DNA of 64,000 nt from Ischnura elegans. Taxonomy: Eukaryota > Arthropoda > Insecta > Odonata > Coenagrionidae. The translations under genes and the position numbers were made by a program. Shown here one piece after another: positions 1-12,873 of the stretch. Position 1 is the first letter of the stretch. Every line of letters starts with the position of its first letter. The stretch spans positions 77,537,992 to 77,601,991 of the forward strand of contig NC_060253.1 of the NCBI RefSeq assembly GCF_921293095.1, written 5' to 3'. Under the pieces are notes generated by a model, which saw only the letters and a list, made by a program, of their open reading frames with translations, did not search any database and was not told where the DNA came from.

Positions 1-231
1 TATTTCTTCGTCCTATCATTTTCTGTACAATCTGGGTGAGTATTAAATTGGGTGAACAAATTTATGCATCCTAAATATGAATCAATGCTTGCACTTTACT
101 TTACATAGATAGCTTTACAATTCATATTACAAATTTTGTACTTCGTGAAAGGTCACTTCAGTCAAACGCATAGTTTAGTCATTGTTTAGTATGCTGGCGC
201 ATTAACTTACATGAGAAAGATATCTTGTAAT

Positions 232-488
232 TAGTGGTGTCATAGTGCCGGAACGCGCCGGAACTCCGTTCGGGTACTGGTTAACAAAAGATATAATAGT
301 CAAATAACACTTAAATCAATTTTGTTGCCTCAAAATTTGTAATATGTACATTCATTCCCAAAAGAAAAAAATTGTAATAAAATGTAAATAATAACTTGCA
401 AAACGAAAACAGATACAGTAATATTTCACTTCTAAAAAACGTTTAGTAAAGTGCGTTCCGGCACTGCTAATTTTTGCCGAGATCACTG
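232..488. mobile_element. hAT-like MITE, family A copy 1
   Basis: Non-coding element of about 257 bp. Its left part reads AGTGGTGTCATAGTGCCGGA and its right part is the inverted counterpart, with GTTCCGGCACTG and a terminal GATCACTG. The flanking octamers CTTGTAAT (224-231) and CTAGTAAT (489-496) match at 7 of 8 positions, as expected for an aged 8-bp hAT target duplication. The internal sequence aligns with a second copy at 49267-49493, sharing for example AATAGTCAAATAACACTT and TAATATTTCACTTCTAAAAA. That pairing supports a real family rather than a chance inverted repeat. It has no coding capacity, so a hAT transposase elsewhere would have to move it. Confidence 0.75.
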
Positions 489-1765
489 CTAGTAATATAA
501 TGCGTTAATGACAAAATTCCAACCAAACACTTTAAGCTGGCTTTTATGGTATTATGTATATTTACATGAGCCATGAAATAGATCCAAAAAAAAGAAGTTC
601 CAACATTACAAATGTTATAATAAGTTTCATGATTATCGGAAAATATTAAAATGCAACCTAAAATGACAATCAGGAGCATTTTTAATGCAGTCGTCAAGGT
701 CGACAAGGTCAAAGCCGAGAGGAGGTATTAGGTAAAGCTTAGGAAGTTCTTGACCCACCCAAGCCAAAATTTGATTCCAATAAAATAAAAATGTATTGCC
801 CTTCTTTTCATGTTGTGACATCATCTGGAAATCTGTCAACAAAAATCTGATTCATTTGCATTTTTACATATTCTTCACAGAGGTTTTGGAGAAATAATTG
901 CACCTCCAAATGCATTAGTTTTTGTTGTTCCAATCGTAAAATAGATTAAAATTGAAATAACAGGCATGTTAATCATTTAATATGGATCTTAATTATTTTT
1001 CAGGATTCCTGAACAGCTAAGGAACAAAGAAAAGAGACTGGTGCTTCTATTTTTGGGATAAAATTAGTGCGCGTTCTTATATAATTACAGATTTTCGTAA
1101 CGCGCAATTAATTCATCAATTTTGAAGCATATTTACCACGGCATACTGGTTCTATACTCTCATTTATAAATTTAAAGGAACCTACTGTAATTGGGTTGAC
1201 CAAAATTGCTCAAAGTATTTACTTGCAAGAGCAAAAATCAAAGCAAAGAGCTTATTTCTCCTCATGAAAAAATATAATATTATGGAATTTTTGCCAGAGA
1301 GAAATGAGTGATAAAATCAGATATTTGAAAATTCTATGCTCTGAGGTAAAGCTTAAAAACTTGTAAAATATTATATTTATTTATATTTTGTACAGGTATG
1401 ATTCCACTCCGGATATAATATAGATTCATATATTTCTACGGACTCCGGAGTCGTATAATTCGTGCTTTTGAATTGTAGCTTGCCATGCAGTTTAACTGTA
1501 CCATATGATCATTAAACGGGCTAGGAAATTATATTTACAGCTATTATTTCTAAGGAGGATATATATATTCATCGGTTACTGCCTAGATGAACTCTCATAC
1601 GACATTGCACATAATTTTGCCTTTAGTCCTCTCGCATGGATTATGAAACGATTCTGTAGCGCATGCTTCCAGAATGATTGCGGGTATATTCAGAAGAACG
1701 TGTATCTCGTTTGTGGACTTGTGGAGGCTGAGGGCTAAATACATTCCAAAGAGCACTTGAGCGGA
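489..1765. other. Gene-free AT-rich sequence
   Basis: No ORF with recognisable protein features. Short minus-strand ORFs of 69-81 codons at 467-842 have low-complexity AT-driven composition and no domain. A 12-bp perfect palindrome GACTCCGGAGTC lies near 1440-1453. Confidence 0.5.
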
Positions 1766-2085
1766 ACGTTCGCCGTGACGGAGTCAACGCAGTGTTTCTA
1801 ATTGCGAGAGCAAAAGTGAAATATTTTTTTCCAAAGGAACTTCCAATCCCGAGTTAAAAATAAACTGGCAATGCTTTACCAGAAGAACGCCTAGGAACTT
1901 TAAAGGTGACTACACCACGACTCGGAAACAGAGAAATCACGTAGACACGAAAATAAAGATATATTCGCTCTTTAAAATAAAATATTCTTTGTTTCTAACA
2001 TCTAAATATTATTTTATTATATCATCATTTATCTGATGAACATGATGACTAACAAATTTTATATTTGCACACCAATTATACTGGA
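1766..2085. repeat. Direct repeat pair, upstream copy
   Basis: A 320-bp segment starting ACGTTCGCCGTGACGGAGTC and ending in ACCAATTATACTGGA. It is nearly identical to 3428-3693. This copy keeps a 53-bp stretch (about 1902-1954) that is missing from the downstream copy. The junction of the missing stretch is flanked by the pentamer TAAAG on both sides. It is non-coding, and neither copy has an obvious terminal inverted repeat. It could be a segmental duplication or two copies of an unknown repeat. Confidence 0.85.
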
Positions 2086-3427
2086 GCCGGATATACGATT
2101 TTCAGAGTTAATTTTGCTTTAAAATGTTTAATATTTGTTTGAAAGCTCTCCATTGTATGACTAGAGCAATGTAATCATGCAATATAAATTACTAGAACGT
2201 AACCTAATTAGTTACTTACTAATTTTGGTAATTATAAATTCTAGTTAGTAACATGCAACAGTATTTATGAATGCTGTCTAAAATTTGAGTGAAAACTGTG
2301 CCTGGGGGAAATTAAAAGGCTTGTTATGGTATTATGTTGTTATGTTCATCATACATGACATGAATTCTAGATTTATAAACAAAAGCCCATACTTGGAACA
2401 GATTTTATGTTCCAACGTACCTATTGTGCGATAATCCACTGAGAAAAAAAATCATTCATACATATATACCGTTTATAGCCATAGCCTAACATAAATAAAA
2501 ATACTGTAGGAAATATCCTCAAACTGTAAAGGTTATTACGAAAATTATTAAGAGCACTTTGAAAATGAGGAATTGTTAACCCATCATAATTTTTTTCCAA
2601 GTTAGGGATTCCTCCCCCTTACTTAGGACATCTATGTTTTCTTATGCCTGTACCCTGTTAAAATTAAAATACTCTAACTGGAGACACTGTAGTAGGTATT
2701 CTAATTAAATTTAACAGTAAATTATAAAACTCCAATAGCATAAATTGCAGGTTAATAGAAGAACATAAATTCAAGCGGTGAAAGTTTTTTTTCAACGTGA
2801 GGATATTTTAAAGTGTAAAAACATTACTGAAATTTTACCCGTATATTTATAGCTCGTGCTAAAGCATATTCCAGTGAAATAATATTCCTTAGGTCGCACA
2901 TGCTGCTTCTCCCGTGGGGAAACGAAATGGACGTACTTTGCAAATTTACAAAAAATGGGAAAGACAAATAAAACACCTGTTATCGCTCTTTAGCTGGAGG
3001 CAGAAGTTTTTATCCTCTGCAAATTGCAAGCAGCAAAAGAGGCAGCAAAAGCGCTGGGGAAGATACTTTTAGAGGTCAACCATTTTCTTTGTCTTTAGTT
3101 TGCCATGAAGCTTTTTTATTGTTATCGTACTAAATTTTATACATTCGAAAGAGGAAAATTTTAAGCTTTCCCATCCAAGCAGAGAATTTTCAGATATCTG
3201 GTTTTATCGCTCATATCTCGGTGGAAAAAATTCGATAAAGTCATATTTTTATTAGGAAAAATAAGCTCTAGACATCAACGTAGAAAAAATTAAAAGAACC
3301 TCTTAAAATTTTTAGAGATTGTTTAGAAAGATAGTTTACAGTATAGTTTATCACTTTCACCGCCAATATAATCGCTGCGCGATTGAATTAATTTAATCAT
3401 ACTGAACATTTTTCGCGGTCTTCGAGG
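2086..3427. other. Spacer between direct repeats, no gene seen
   Basis: AT-rich sequence separating the two copies of the 1766-2085 repeat. No ORF, tRNA or transposon end was recognised. Confidence 0.5.
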
Positions 3428-3693
3428 ACGTTCGCTGTGACGGAGTCAACGCAGTGTTTCTAATTGCGAGAGCTAAAGTGAAATATTTTTTCCAAAGGAA
3501 CTTCCAATCCCGAGTTAAAAATAAACTGGCAATGCTTTACCAGAAGAACGCCTAGAAACTTTAAAGATATATTCGCTCTTTAAAATAAAATATTCTTTGT
3601 TTCTAACATCTAAATATTATTTTATTCTATAATCATTTATCTGATGAACATGATAATTAACAAATTTTATATTTGCACACCAATTATATTGGA
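3428..3693. repeat. Direct repeat pair, downstream copy with 53-bp deletion
   Basis: A 266-bp copy of 1766-2085 in the same orientation, with only a few substitutions. It lacks 53 bp. The surviving junction CTTTAAAGATATATTCG keeps one TAAAG where the upstream copy has two, which is the footprint of a deletion between short direct repeats. Confidence 0.85.
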
Positions 3694-6600
3694 TGTAGGC
3701 AGAAATTTTTTGGAAAAACTTATGTGCTTTTCAGGGGACCGAGGTTGTTGGGTAGAGCTTTTAGCCACAGACTGAAGGGTGCTTTTGAGCTCTACCCATA
3801 CATGGGCAAGCCATCTCTCGCGTTTAATGGATGACTGAGTATGGTTATCAGCAAATATTCAAACTTTCAGAGCTGTTTTTGACTGAAAAAAAATATTTTC
3901 ACGGTCAATTCAAGCGTTATGTAACCAACTTATTTTTCTCCTGACAGTCTATCATAGACATTAGGTTAATACATATTAAAATTTTGAGTTTCAAGTAAAC
4001 TCCTGGGGTTGAAAATGGCCCATTGATATTGTATTTTCTCACATATATATTTGTCATACATGGCAGAAGATATTGGTGCTCACAGCAGTTCCTATAATCT
4101 AATGACTTTGCACATTGAATTGCCATATCTTATACCATAATAATAGGGAACTTCGCGATCTCAATCTAATTACCTAAGTCTGTGCCATTTATTTCATAAT
4201 TTACAATATTTTTGCCATTGTAACAAACCTTGAAACAAACAATGATTTACTTGCCCATTATATGAACATCACTTAATGTTTTATAAATTAAGCTATAGAC
4301 GCTTGAATGAATATTAGCACGAGTATAAATTACTGCAATGTTGCACTTCAAAGACACGCTGCAATTATGAGTATCAGGCGTTGATCGATAAATATATATC
4401 CTCTGATCAAAACCTTTTTCTTCATGCATTGCCTCCATGTCCTAACCAGCGATAACGAAATGAGTATTCGCGCTCCACGTTGAAATGTAAGTTAGCAGTG
4501 GAAAAAATTTGGCCTGTTTTTAATGAAAGAAACAATAGCTATGACGTACGAATGTCCACATAAACTGTTTCCTACATCTTAAATGGTTGAGAAACTCTGT
4601 CCTGCAAGAGGGGTGCTGTAATTCGACAGTTAAGTATTGGTAAGTTTGGTATTTTATCCCTAATAACAATATTTTATTCCACAAGAATGTTCTCCCCATC
4701 TTCTTGGAAAATATTTGCCTCTTAACAAAATTAACTGAAAAATAATTGAGGTTAACCAACCAGCAGTAGAAAAAAGGGAGTTAGAACAGTCATTGAGGAA
4801 ACAACGACAAAGACTATTTGTCCACGTTAGCGATCACCCGGAAAGAACTGTGAAACTATGCCCTGAAAAAATGGGGACGGTATCATTCTGTAGCACATGT
4901 TAAATTCAAGTAAGTACATTCTTCTTTAATAATACCTCAGCATTCCCTCTCCATCCCAGCAAGCTATTATGGATATAAATTCAAAATAACTGAATATAAG
5001 TATTTAGCGTTGGAGTATCGGTGAAAAGAGGAAAAAATGCTCCAACGTAAATGTGAAGGAAAGTACAGCTATGACGTAACCATTTTAACGTGAACCATCA
5101 CCTCCAAAGCGTCTGTGAAATCTTAACATGAAACCCTTAACATGCCCACTGTGATTTAAGAAATGCGTCATTTTTATATCATTCCTAATAAAAACGCCCC
5201 AATCTCCATGTTTTCTCACTCTGCCTTCATTGGACAATCATTTCATAAAATTAAATTAAATTACCTAAAAGTGAATATATAACAATCCGTAAACGGCGGA
5301 AAAAATTCTGGTGGAAATGGTTTTAAAAACGAACGACAGCTGCGATGCGCCATGCCCACATGAATCGCCATCAACTTGAGAAGATCTGCGAGGCCCTGTT
5401 GCACCGTTGGTAACTGAGGTTGCATACAAACAGGAAAGTGACCTCTTTTCCGTTTCAAAAGGGAGAAAGAGGCTCTGGCTGGTTGAATACTTGAACCACG
5501 TTCCTTCACGGCAATCAAGAGAGCGAAACCCGAAGAGAGTGCTCCCAACGGAGGAAAAATGAAAGGTCACGAGGGGAAACCCTCGCATGAATGCATATGA
5601 GCATCCATTCCCACGGTCACGTGACCTCTACATCGCCGCTCCGGGGCACACCGTGAGACTTGCAGGTACTAGGAGTGTCGTGAAAAAAAAATTATTTCTG
5701 GTTGGCGGAATTTTTATACTAGCAGCTGCGACATAGCAAATGCAAATCCTATGGACGTTCGACAGTGGTTGCGAGCGGCAAGAACTCATCACAGTGCGCA
5801 CATGTAGTGGCAGCTCCACAGGGAGGAAAGTATTTTTGGCCAAAACAAATATGAATTATACTGGATATATGTTCTTCTCTGTTACACTATTTCAAGGTTC
5901 CCATGATTTACTGTCTCAAATGTTAATTTTAAAATATATTATTTTGATATTGCGAAAAGTTTTGGGTTAACCCGCGTCTTATGGCTTAAAACTCGTTAAT
6001 CTTTCTTCCTCTCTGCCGGGGACCTCTGAAGGACTAGTAAGCATGTGACACACTATTCCTGAAGAGATAAGTTGACTCAAAATTTTTATCGATTGACAGT
6101 ATATTGTCCGCTCAAGTATTGACAACTTTATATATTATGTTTTTATTATCGATATTCTGCATTAACTCCGTATCTCATTTAATATGGTTTTTTTCTCGTA
6201 ACCTCGGTGGTTTCAGTGAGATACAGGTGACGCTGAGATAGATTCAATTTCTTATAGTGTCGTGCACATCAATGGCAATAGGTTTTTATTGACCTAGCTG
6301 CTCAGGCACTAGTATTATTCAAGTACTTTGAAAACACTATTTCATATGCAAAATAAATTACGTAGTACCGGGCTGTATCTTCTGTGTGCTGTATCTTCGG
6401 TAAGTTTCTATGAAGATACACAAGGACCATAGGAAACAAATACTGCAATATAAGATCGTATTAAAGTTAGTCCAATCATAAATTTGAACAAATAGAAAAT
6501 AATAGTGAGAAAAAAGGGTATCAGTAGGCAAGAATCCGATTTTCAGGCAGGCTTATTGCAATTTTACCAGACAAATACGCTATGCTTAGCAGAGGCAGAT

Positions 6601-6961
6601 TGTGGCATTTCTTATTCACTAAGATGATAGGGTTTCATTAAAGGAAGTGTCCATTAAATATTTCAACTGCATCCCATGACCTTCGTTGTCTTTGATTTTA
6701 CATAGGTTTCATGTGAGAAAGTATTAGAATCAGAGTGCTTTCAAATGAAGGTTTAAATCAGTTACAGATAAGAAATATGCTTTCTATTTGTCCTACTCTT
6801 CGGGCATCAAAGTTTCTGACAACCCACTTAAATTTCGGTATTAGAAATAGCATTTTGCTATGTGTTCTCCATACCAATCGATGCAGGGGAGGCAAGACTA
6901 CGTGGATTAATTTTAACGGAAGGGAATTTGCGACCGATACCATAAGGTGAAAAGACAAAAG
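3694..6961. other. Gene-free stretch with a GC-richer block at about 5265-5640
   Basis: Mostly AT-rich sequence without recognisable features. Between about 5265 and 5640 the base composition is more balanced, and two overlapping minus-strand ORFs of 95 and 107 codons occur in different frames. Neither has a recognisable domain, and their overlap suggests composition rather than coding. An exon or promoter in this block cannot be excluded. Confidence 0.4.
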
Positions 6962-7347
6962 TTATTCTCACATATGGCGGTGTGGATATTAATGACTCAT
7001 GGTATCGATCGTCCTTGAAAATTGAATCCAAAAGTATTCTACAAATATGAAGAGTTTCGAGTTTGTCGGGCGAGGTTCATGGGTTCGGCGACATATTTGC
7101 AGAGATAATCATGCACCAGTAGATTAAATTTTCCCGTCAGTAAATAAGTTACAAAACATTGATAATTTTCTCGCTCAAGTTCACTTTGCAATCAATAATG
7201 ATGTCTTTAAGCGACACTGTCACAGTAAAGCTACCCTTTCCTATCTTACACTAGCTATATCTGCCGCGACAATGGTGATGATATTTCTTTCGACAGGAAT
7301 AGTAAATGTTTAGGCACGAGTAAAAAGTATATTCAAAACTTGAAAGA
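6962..7347 (+). repeat. Large inverted repeat, left arm
   Basis: About 385 bp beginning TTCTCACATATGGCGGTGT. The reverse complement of 9113-9492 aligns along the whole length, with matching blocks such as CGATCGTCCTTGAAAATTGA, TTGATAATTTTCTCGCTC and AGTATATTCAAAACTT. The arms are about 1.77 kb apart. This arm is interrupted by stops in the frame that is open in the right arm (minus 9007-9270), so it is the more decayed copy. It could be two opposed copies of an unrecognised repeat, or the long terminal inverted repeats of one element. Confidence 0.85.
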
Positions 7348-9112
7348 GATTTCATCATTTATTCATTCATCACCATTTCTTCATTTATTTTTGCAGAAAA
7401 AAACTCGGGACAGGCTTTCTGGAGCCATGGCGACACTGCGAAAAATGACGTCTCGGTAAAAGGGAATGCAAGCAGGTGTATTTCTATTTGGACGAGAAGT
7501 TTACTACGATGTTGGTTTGCAGATGTCTCCATCGCTCCGGAGGCCATCTACGAGTTTCTATTTTTTACAGTTAAAACGCTTACTAAAGTATTTATTTTTT
7601 TCAAATTTGAGTTATATTGTTGTATTTCCTTATTTATTTTCCATTCGTTTTTTTTAGCCAAGAATACACGGTTTTTTTTATATGCATCGGATCGGGCTTG
7701 GTGTATAATGTAAGAACGGTATGCGGTGAGCGTTGCAGCTCTTAATTTCCTGTTACTACCGCGTCGGTTGCTGTGGCGATAACAACAGTTTGATGCTCTG
7801 GCTAGATGTATTACTCCTTTTGCCTTTTTTAAGTAGAAACTTACATTTGTTATGTTATGAAATGGGAAGGCATTACAAACAGACATTTCAAAAAATGAGA
7901 AGTTCGTTTGTTTCTGTAATTATCGATGTACCTGCAAACTAAATTATTACTATTTTTGTTCCCATGGATTTTACCTGATAAATAAATATTTCTCTATCAA
8001 TCTATATTACATTAGATACTGGAAATTAACGCACGTATCAGGATAAATCTTGAATACCATTTTCTATAGTTTACCGAATCAAATCCATTCATTTTTTCAT
8101 AGAAGTCTCACAGAAATGTCTTCAAAACTCCAAATAGAGCGCCAACATTACTCAAATAAAGCGGTCAGCATCGCCAAACGTGAGCTGAATCTCCAACGCC
8201 CTTTTTCCCTCCGTTACGAAGAAGTCTCTTCGTGGTAGTACTGGGGTCGACAAGAAAGCAACCCGAGCCCCGGAGGCCAGACGTAGGTTCGCTTTTTTCG
8301 GTTACCTTTCCACAATTTCGCTGAATTCGGAATTTGCGACATCAAATGTCGAAACGGCTCTTCTGGTCACGCAGAAGTATAGTTTGGCTCTGCCCACTGG
8401 AACTGGAGACTACGGTGAAGGGAGTATCGATAACTCTACCTGGCCTTCTCCACTTCCCTAATGTGTTGTTGACAGATCGCTTTTAATTGATAGCTTAAAG
8501 AGTACTTCTGAAAGGCTTTATTTCTTTAATTAGACAAAGAAGTTTATTTAAAAAAATGTCGTAATAAGTAGTGTAAAAGATGTATTTGGGATTCCACCTT
8601 TTTGCGCAATACCTTTACCAACTTTATATATAACTTTGCATTCAAAGGTTCAAGAAAATATATAACTCTCCTGAAAAGGCTACACATCACTTAGCATATC
8701 CTTCCGCTTGAATAAAACGGTTATATCTACTTAAGACGCCTTTATTATGAGGTTTAAAGCTTAACTAATAGAAATAGCCCAGTAATCAAGCAGAAACCTC
8801 ATATTATCCATCAAAAATGAAACTTCACAGCTTCGGAAGCAGGAGTCACGGCTTCTGCGCACAGCATAATGGGCAATGATAATATGACGAGGCAATGTGC
8901 GATTATTCCTTTGCCTGACCACTTGATTCTTGGCGAGATATACTTCACAGCGCATAAGTTTATAACAATTTAATGGCAAATTCTTGCAAAATTTCAGCCT
9001 AAAAAGTTATGACTCCGTAGTCTTGAGGTTTATTAAGATATTTGCCTCCGTGATAAGGCTCGCCATACTCCTGACCCATCTGATTTCTTTTTTAAGCTCT
9101 GAATTAAGAAAT
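7348..9112. other. Interior between the inverted arms, no gene recognised
   Basis: This holds several short ORFs (up to 112 codons at 7548-7886, minus) with no transposase or other domain visible. A good-looking 3' splice site (pyrimidine-rich tract ending TTTATTTTTGCAG near 7395) is followed by a short open segment, but nothing connects it to a gene. The sequence at 8160-8470 is less AT-rich and unexplained. Confidence 0.4.
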
Positions 9113-9492
9113 TGTTGCTCTTCGAAGTTTTGAATATACATATTACTTGTGCCTAAATATGTACTTTCCCAGTCGAATCGCCATTGCTGCGGCAGGTATA
9201 GGTTGTGTAAGATATGGAAGGGTAGCTTTACTTTGACATTGCCGCTTAAAGACATCATTATTGATTTCAAAGTGAACTAGAGCGAGAAAATTATCAATGT
9301 TTTGTAACTAATTCACTGATGAGAAAATTTGATCTACTGGTGCCTGAGTATCTCTGTAAATATGTCGCTGAACCCACGAACCTCGCCCGATAAACTAGAA
9401 ACTCTTCATATTTGTGGAATACTTTTGGATTCAATTTTCAAGGACGATCGATACCATGCGTCTCTAATATCGACACCGCCATATGTGAGAAA
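9113..9492 (-). repeat. Large inverted repeat, right arm, with partly open frame
   Basis: Inverted partner of 6962-7347. On the minus strand an 87-codon frame (9007-9270) crosses the inner edge of the arm. It contains the stretch VKLPFHILHNLYLPQQW, whose counterpart in the left arm is recognisable but broken by stops. Retention of a similar peptide in two copies hints at an ancestral coding segment of a repeat family. The protein family was not recognised. Confidence 0.75.
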
Positions 9493-10561
9493 CTTCATGA
9501 AAAGCACAATTCGGCACAATCAAAAGTCTTGGCCAAAATTGACAAAATTATCTGAATACTCAGCATTGATTTCTAGATACTAAGTACTCTATCAAAGCCA
9601 GAAAAAAATCCGTACTTTGGGTCCATTGACTTCTATTAATTGACTTCAAAGCCAAGATTTACAATAAAACGTAAACTACTTCACACGCAAAAATTAGTAA
9701 AAGAAAGCACTCAATTTTTAGGGCCTATCACACAACATTCTTCATATTTCGTAAGTGTATAACCGTTTTGAAGCCTTTATCGTTATTTCACCTTAGGGTT
9801 TACTCTTCCCTCCACATAAAACTCTAACGACAGCACCAAGAATGAATTTCAAGAGATAGCACTCTACATGTTCCCAAGCTCAATACCGTATTATTAATAT
9901 TTTCATTTCATCTAAATGAAAATTTTCACTGACATTATTATACATAAATAGTACCTTGGGCATTGTTACAGTCAAGTGACTTATGTCTTTCCAAAGTCGG
10001 ACACAATCGCTAACATGCTAACCGGTTCTTAAGGGAAGCGACTACCAGAAAAAGTACGATAACATCATTTCCAAAAATTTGCATCTTTGGGCTAAAATGG
10101 AGACCGAGTGTGTACCAGGAACGGCGAAGTTATCAAAAAACGAAGTTTTCCTAGATGATACTGCGCTGAGGAAAAGGCAATTTTATTCCTATTAGGCACC
10201 GTAACGGAGTAATGATAGTCAATTAAGATTGCTAGAGGAACCATGGAAGATATTACACTAAATATTTTAAGAACAAATGATAGGATCGGTAGACATTCAT
10301 CAATGAACGAGTAAGGCTAATGGTTTTCGCTCTCATGCCCAAGATAATCAAAACGCTCATTTTAAAGCACGAAATATTCAGCTGGAGCATCGAACTATTT
10401 TTCTTTCCTTGTAGAATAAATATCAAACGTTAAATTGTCTCATCACTCGCTATAAATACAGCAAAAGAACTGACCGCGAACAAACCTACTATATGAAGAA
10501 ATTTGGTGATCACCGAAAATTCATAGTAGCGAGCGACACTTTGTGGAAATCCTTAATCCAC
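9493..10561. other. Nothing recognised
   Basis: AT-rich non-coding sequence. No ORF of note, no repeat partner and no RNA gene seen. Confidence 0.5.
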
Positions 10562-10701
10562 GTGGTGATTTATTGAGATCGACCATGCTTTCATTACAGC
10601 GTAGCATTATCAAGGTGACTTGATCTTGATAATCAACTTGATATCATCTTGATAATGTTACGCTGTAACTAAACCATGGTCGGTCACAATAAATCACAAC
10701 G
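10562..10701. mobile_element. Foldback or MITE-like inverted repeat
   Basis: The left arm, GTGATTTATTGAGATCGACC then ATTACAGCGTAGCATTATCA, is mirrored at the right by TGATAATGTTACGCTGTAAC then GGTCGGTCACAATAAATCAC. The arms are about 60 bp with a few mismatches, around a short centre made of variations on CTTGAT. It is non-coding and would fold into one long hairpin. No clear target duplication was found, so the family is unassigned. Confidence 0.65.
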
Positions 10702-11314
10702 AGTAAATAGCTAAGTTTTTATTTCTTCAATCCCTATGTTTGAAAATTTATTTTTAAAAGGAGCCAAACGCTTTCCAGTAGCTCACATGTATTATATAAA
10801 CTCCGATAAATAAATCATAAAGTGACAAAACTCTACGAGACTAACTTCGACCGGAAATTGTGATGAAAAACCAAGCTTATAAATTTAAAATATACCAACT
10901 TTTAAAATACTTGTACGTCAAATAAAAGAAAGAAAAAGTCAAGAAAACAAAAGTCAAAAGCTGACCGCTATTTTTCAATGAGTAAATGAAACAAAAAAAA
11001 CCTTCCCGGGGAAATCCTCTTTTATTCTTCGACATGTGAGCATTAGCTGTAGAAATTTCCAGGAAAGCATGGATCCTTATTGAAAACGTTATAATTTTAG
11101 GCTTTTATCATAATATGATTTTCAGATTTACTGAAAGCTCCTTTTTGAATAAAAACATGTGTTTACTAAGTTTAATTAATTTCTAATTGTTTGTTACTTT
11201 TCCATGTTCTATCAGTTAAGGTGATGAATAATTTGTTTCTCTCACAAAATTCTGCTGCTTTCTCTCCCCTGTCGTTTCGTATTCCTAGACCAAAATCTCC
11301 TATTTCGTGTTCAT
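10702..11314. other. Nothing recognised
   Basis: AT-rich sequence without coding or repeat structure that could be identified. Confidence 0.5.
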
Positions 11315-11566
11315 CGAGTGTGAAGGTATGGATGGAGTTAGTGCTTAGCGGGGAGGGGATGTTGAAAATGGTGTTAGAGGGTAGAATGTTAGAAAAACGA
11401 GGGAGGGGAAGGAAAAGAATAGGATTTTTAGATAGATTGAAAGAGAGTAGGCCTTAAAGTGAATTAAAGAAGGCAATGCTGGAAGGAAAGGGAGGCTCCC
11501 AGATCACTTCTTTAGTATTCCATGGAAACCTACCTTAATCGGTGGAATACCGTAATAATAATAATC
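11315..11566 (+). pseudogene. LINE 3'-end relic (reverse-transcriptase C-terminal tail)
   Basis: The plus-strand frame ending at 11457 carries GMLKMVLEGRMLEKRGRGRK. This is the basic tail that follows the RT domain in many arthropod RTE-like non-LTR retrotransposons (general form: G..LK..LEGR..GKRGRGR). Coding similarity then decays with stops, and the relic ends in a TAATAATAATAAT run at about 11553-11565, the simple-repeat 3' tail typical of such elements. The RT core is absent, so it is a 5'-truncated, dead copy. The tail differs from that of the LINE at 13564-14513, so it probably belongs to another subfamily. Confidence 0.65.
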
Positions 11567-12873
11567 AGTTAAGGCTACATAACCGCCAGTAATGCATGCA
11601 ATATTCCAAAGTAGGTACCAGTTCCAGATATAAGTGTGATATACTTCATAATAGCATTACAGGCTAAAATACGATTAATTTCGTTATAGAAACTGCAAAT
11701 TGGCGCAGCACTGGCTCCTCATTATCCCGAGAATAATGATATCTCGAAAGCAGCGATAGATATTTTTATGCCAAACATAATATTTAAATCGTGATACTTG
11801 AATTTAAATATTCGCTGTAAACATCGATGTAAAAATTTTGTAAGCTCTCTTAGCCTCCAGGTGAATGAAATGCTTTACTTCGCCCGAAGGTGCAATTCTA
11901 AAATTTTCAACCCTTTGAAAGTTAAATGTACACTATACAAATATATAATACATGCATAAAATCGTCTGCTAACCTAGAGCTCAGATGCTCACTCCCAAAA
12001 TTTTAGATACCTACTACATTGTAAATAGCAAGTTGATATTTCACTCGGATTACGTGGATGGATTACACGCTGAAATGTAAAAATTTAAGGTCTCGTATAA
12101 TATATTATCCGATTATAACTCATTATTGACAACTAAATTTTTTTAAATCATACACAACCAAATTTACCAATAATGTCAGTTCATGCGAGTATTATAATTT
12201 GCCGTTTATCATATCATATCCACTTTTCGTGCTACTTAAAGTTAGTGAGGATTATTCTAAGAAAAGTAATTAAAAAGGTAGTCACATTTCGAGAGCTGAT
12301 TTATTCCAAATTTTAATTTCGATCATTTTCGACTGAGACATAATTACACTTACAAAAAATCGTACTACTTAAGCGGCCAGGAGCGTTAATGAGGATATAA
12401 TTAATACACTGCTAATGGTGAAAGCCTCAAAAGTTGTACTCAGAAGAGAAAAAAATTAAATAAGTTCGGTGAAGATATGCGGGCGCCTTTTAAGTCCAAG
12501 AGAGCTTTTTGAAGAAGCAAAAGAATCCCATCTTTTGGTCATTATCGTGTAATTTTTCGCACCAAAAGACGGAAAAATAAAAAGGGAAGCCGACACTTTC
12601 CGAAACTTTTCTTTGAGGTTTTTTATCCCCATTCCTGGCTTACCTCACCATCTTAATCCTTAAGACTTCTTTTATCACCACTAAAGAGGCTCGCTTTCAT
12701 AGGGATTTTCCTCATCATAAAATAATTCCGTCTTTTCCCTTTGTTTTTTTTTCCTTTCTCCAAGCAGTGTAAACAAGGGAAAAATATATCCATGATGTTT
12801 TTTGGGTTTTCCCCGCGTTCTTATTGGGTTTCTTGCCCGACGTTTCATGGCCGTTATTGGTTACTTTTTCTAA
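11567..12873. other. Nothing recognised
   Basis: AT-rich intergenic sequence. A run of T-rich, CCTC-containing sequence at 12600-12760 has no identifiable function. Confidence 0.5.

Noticed and set aside
5261-5588. Overlapping minus ORFs of 95 and 107 codons
   Set aside because: They overlap in different frames and have no domain. Kept only as a note on a GC-richer block.
7396-7455. Possible small exon after TTTATTTTTGCAG
   Set aside because: The acceptor looks good, but the open segment is under 20 codons with an in-frame stop in the donor, so it is not callable.
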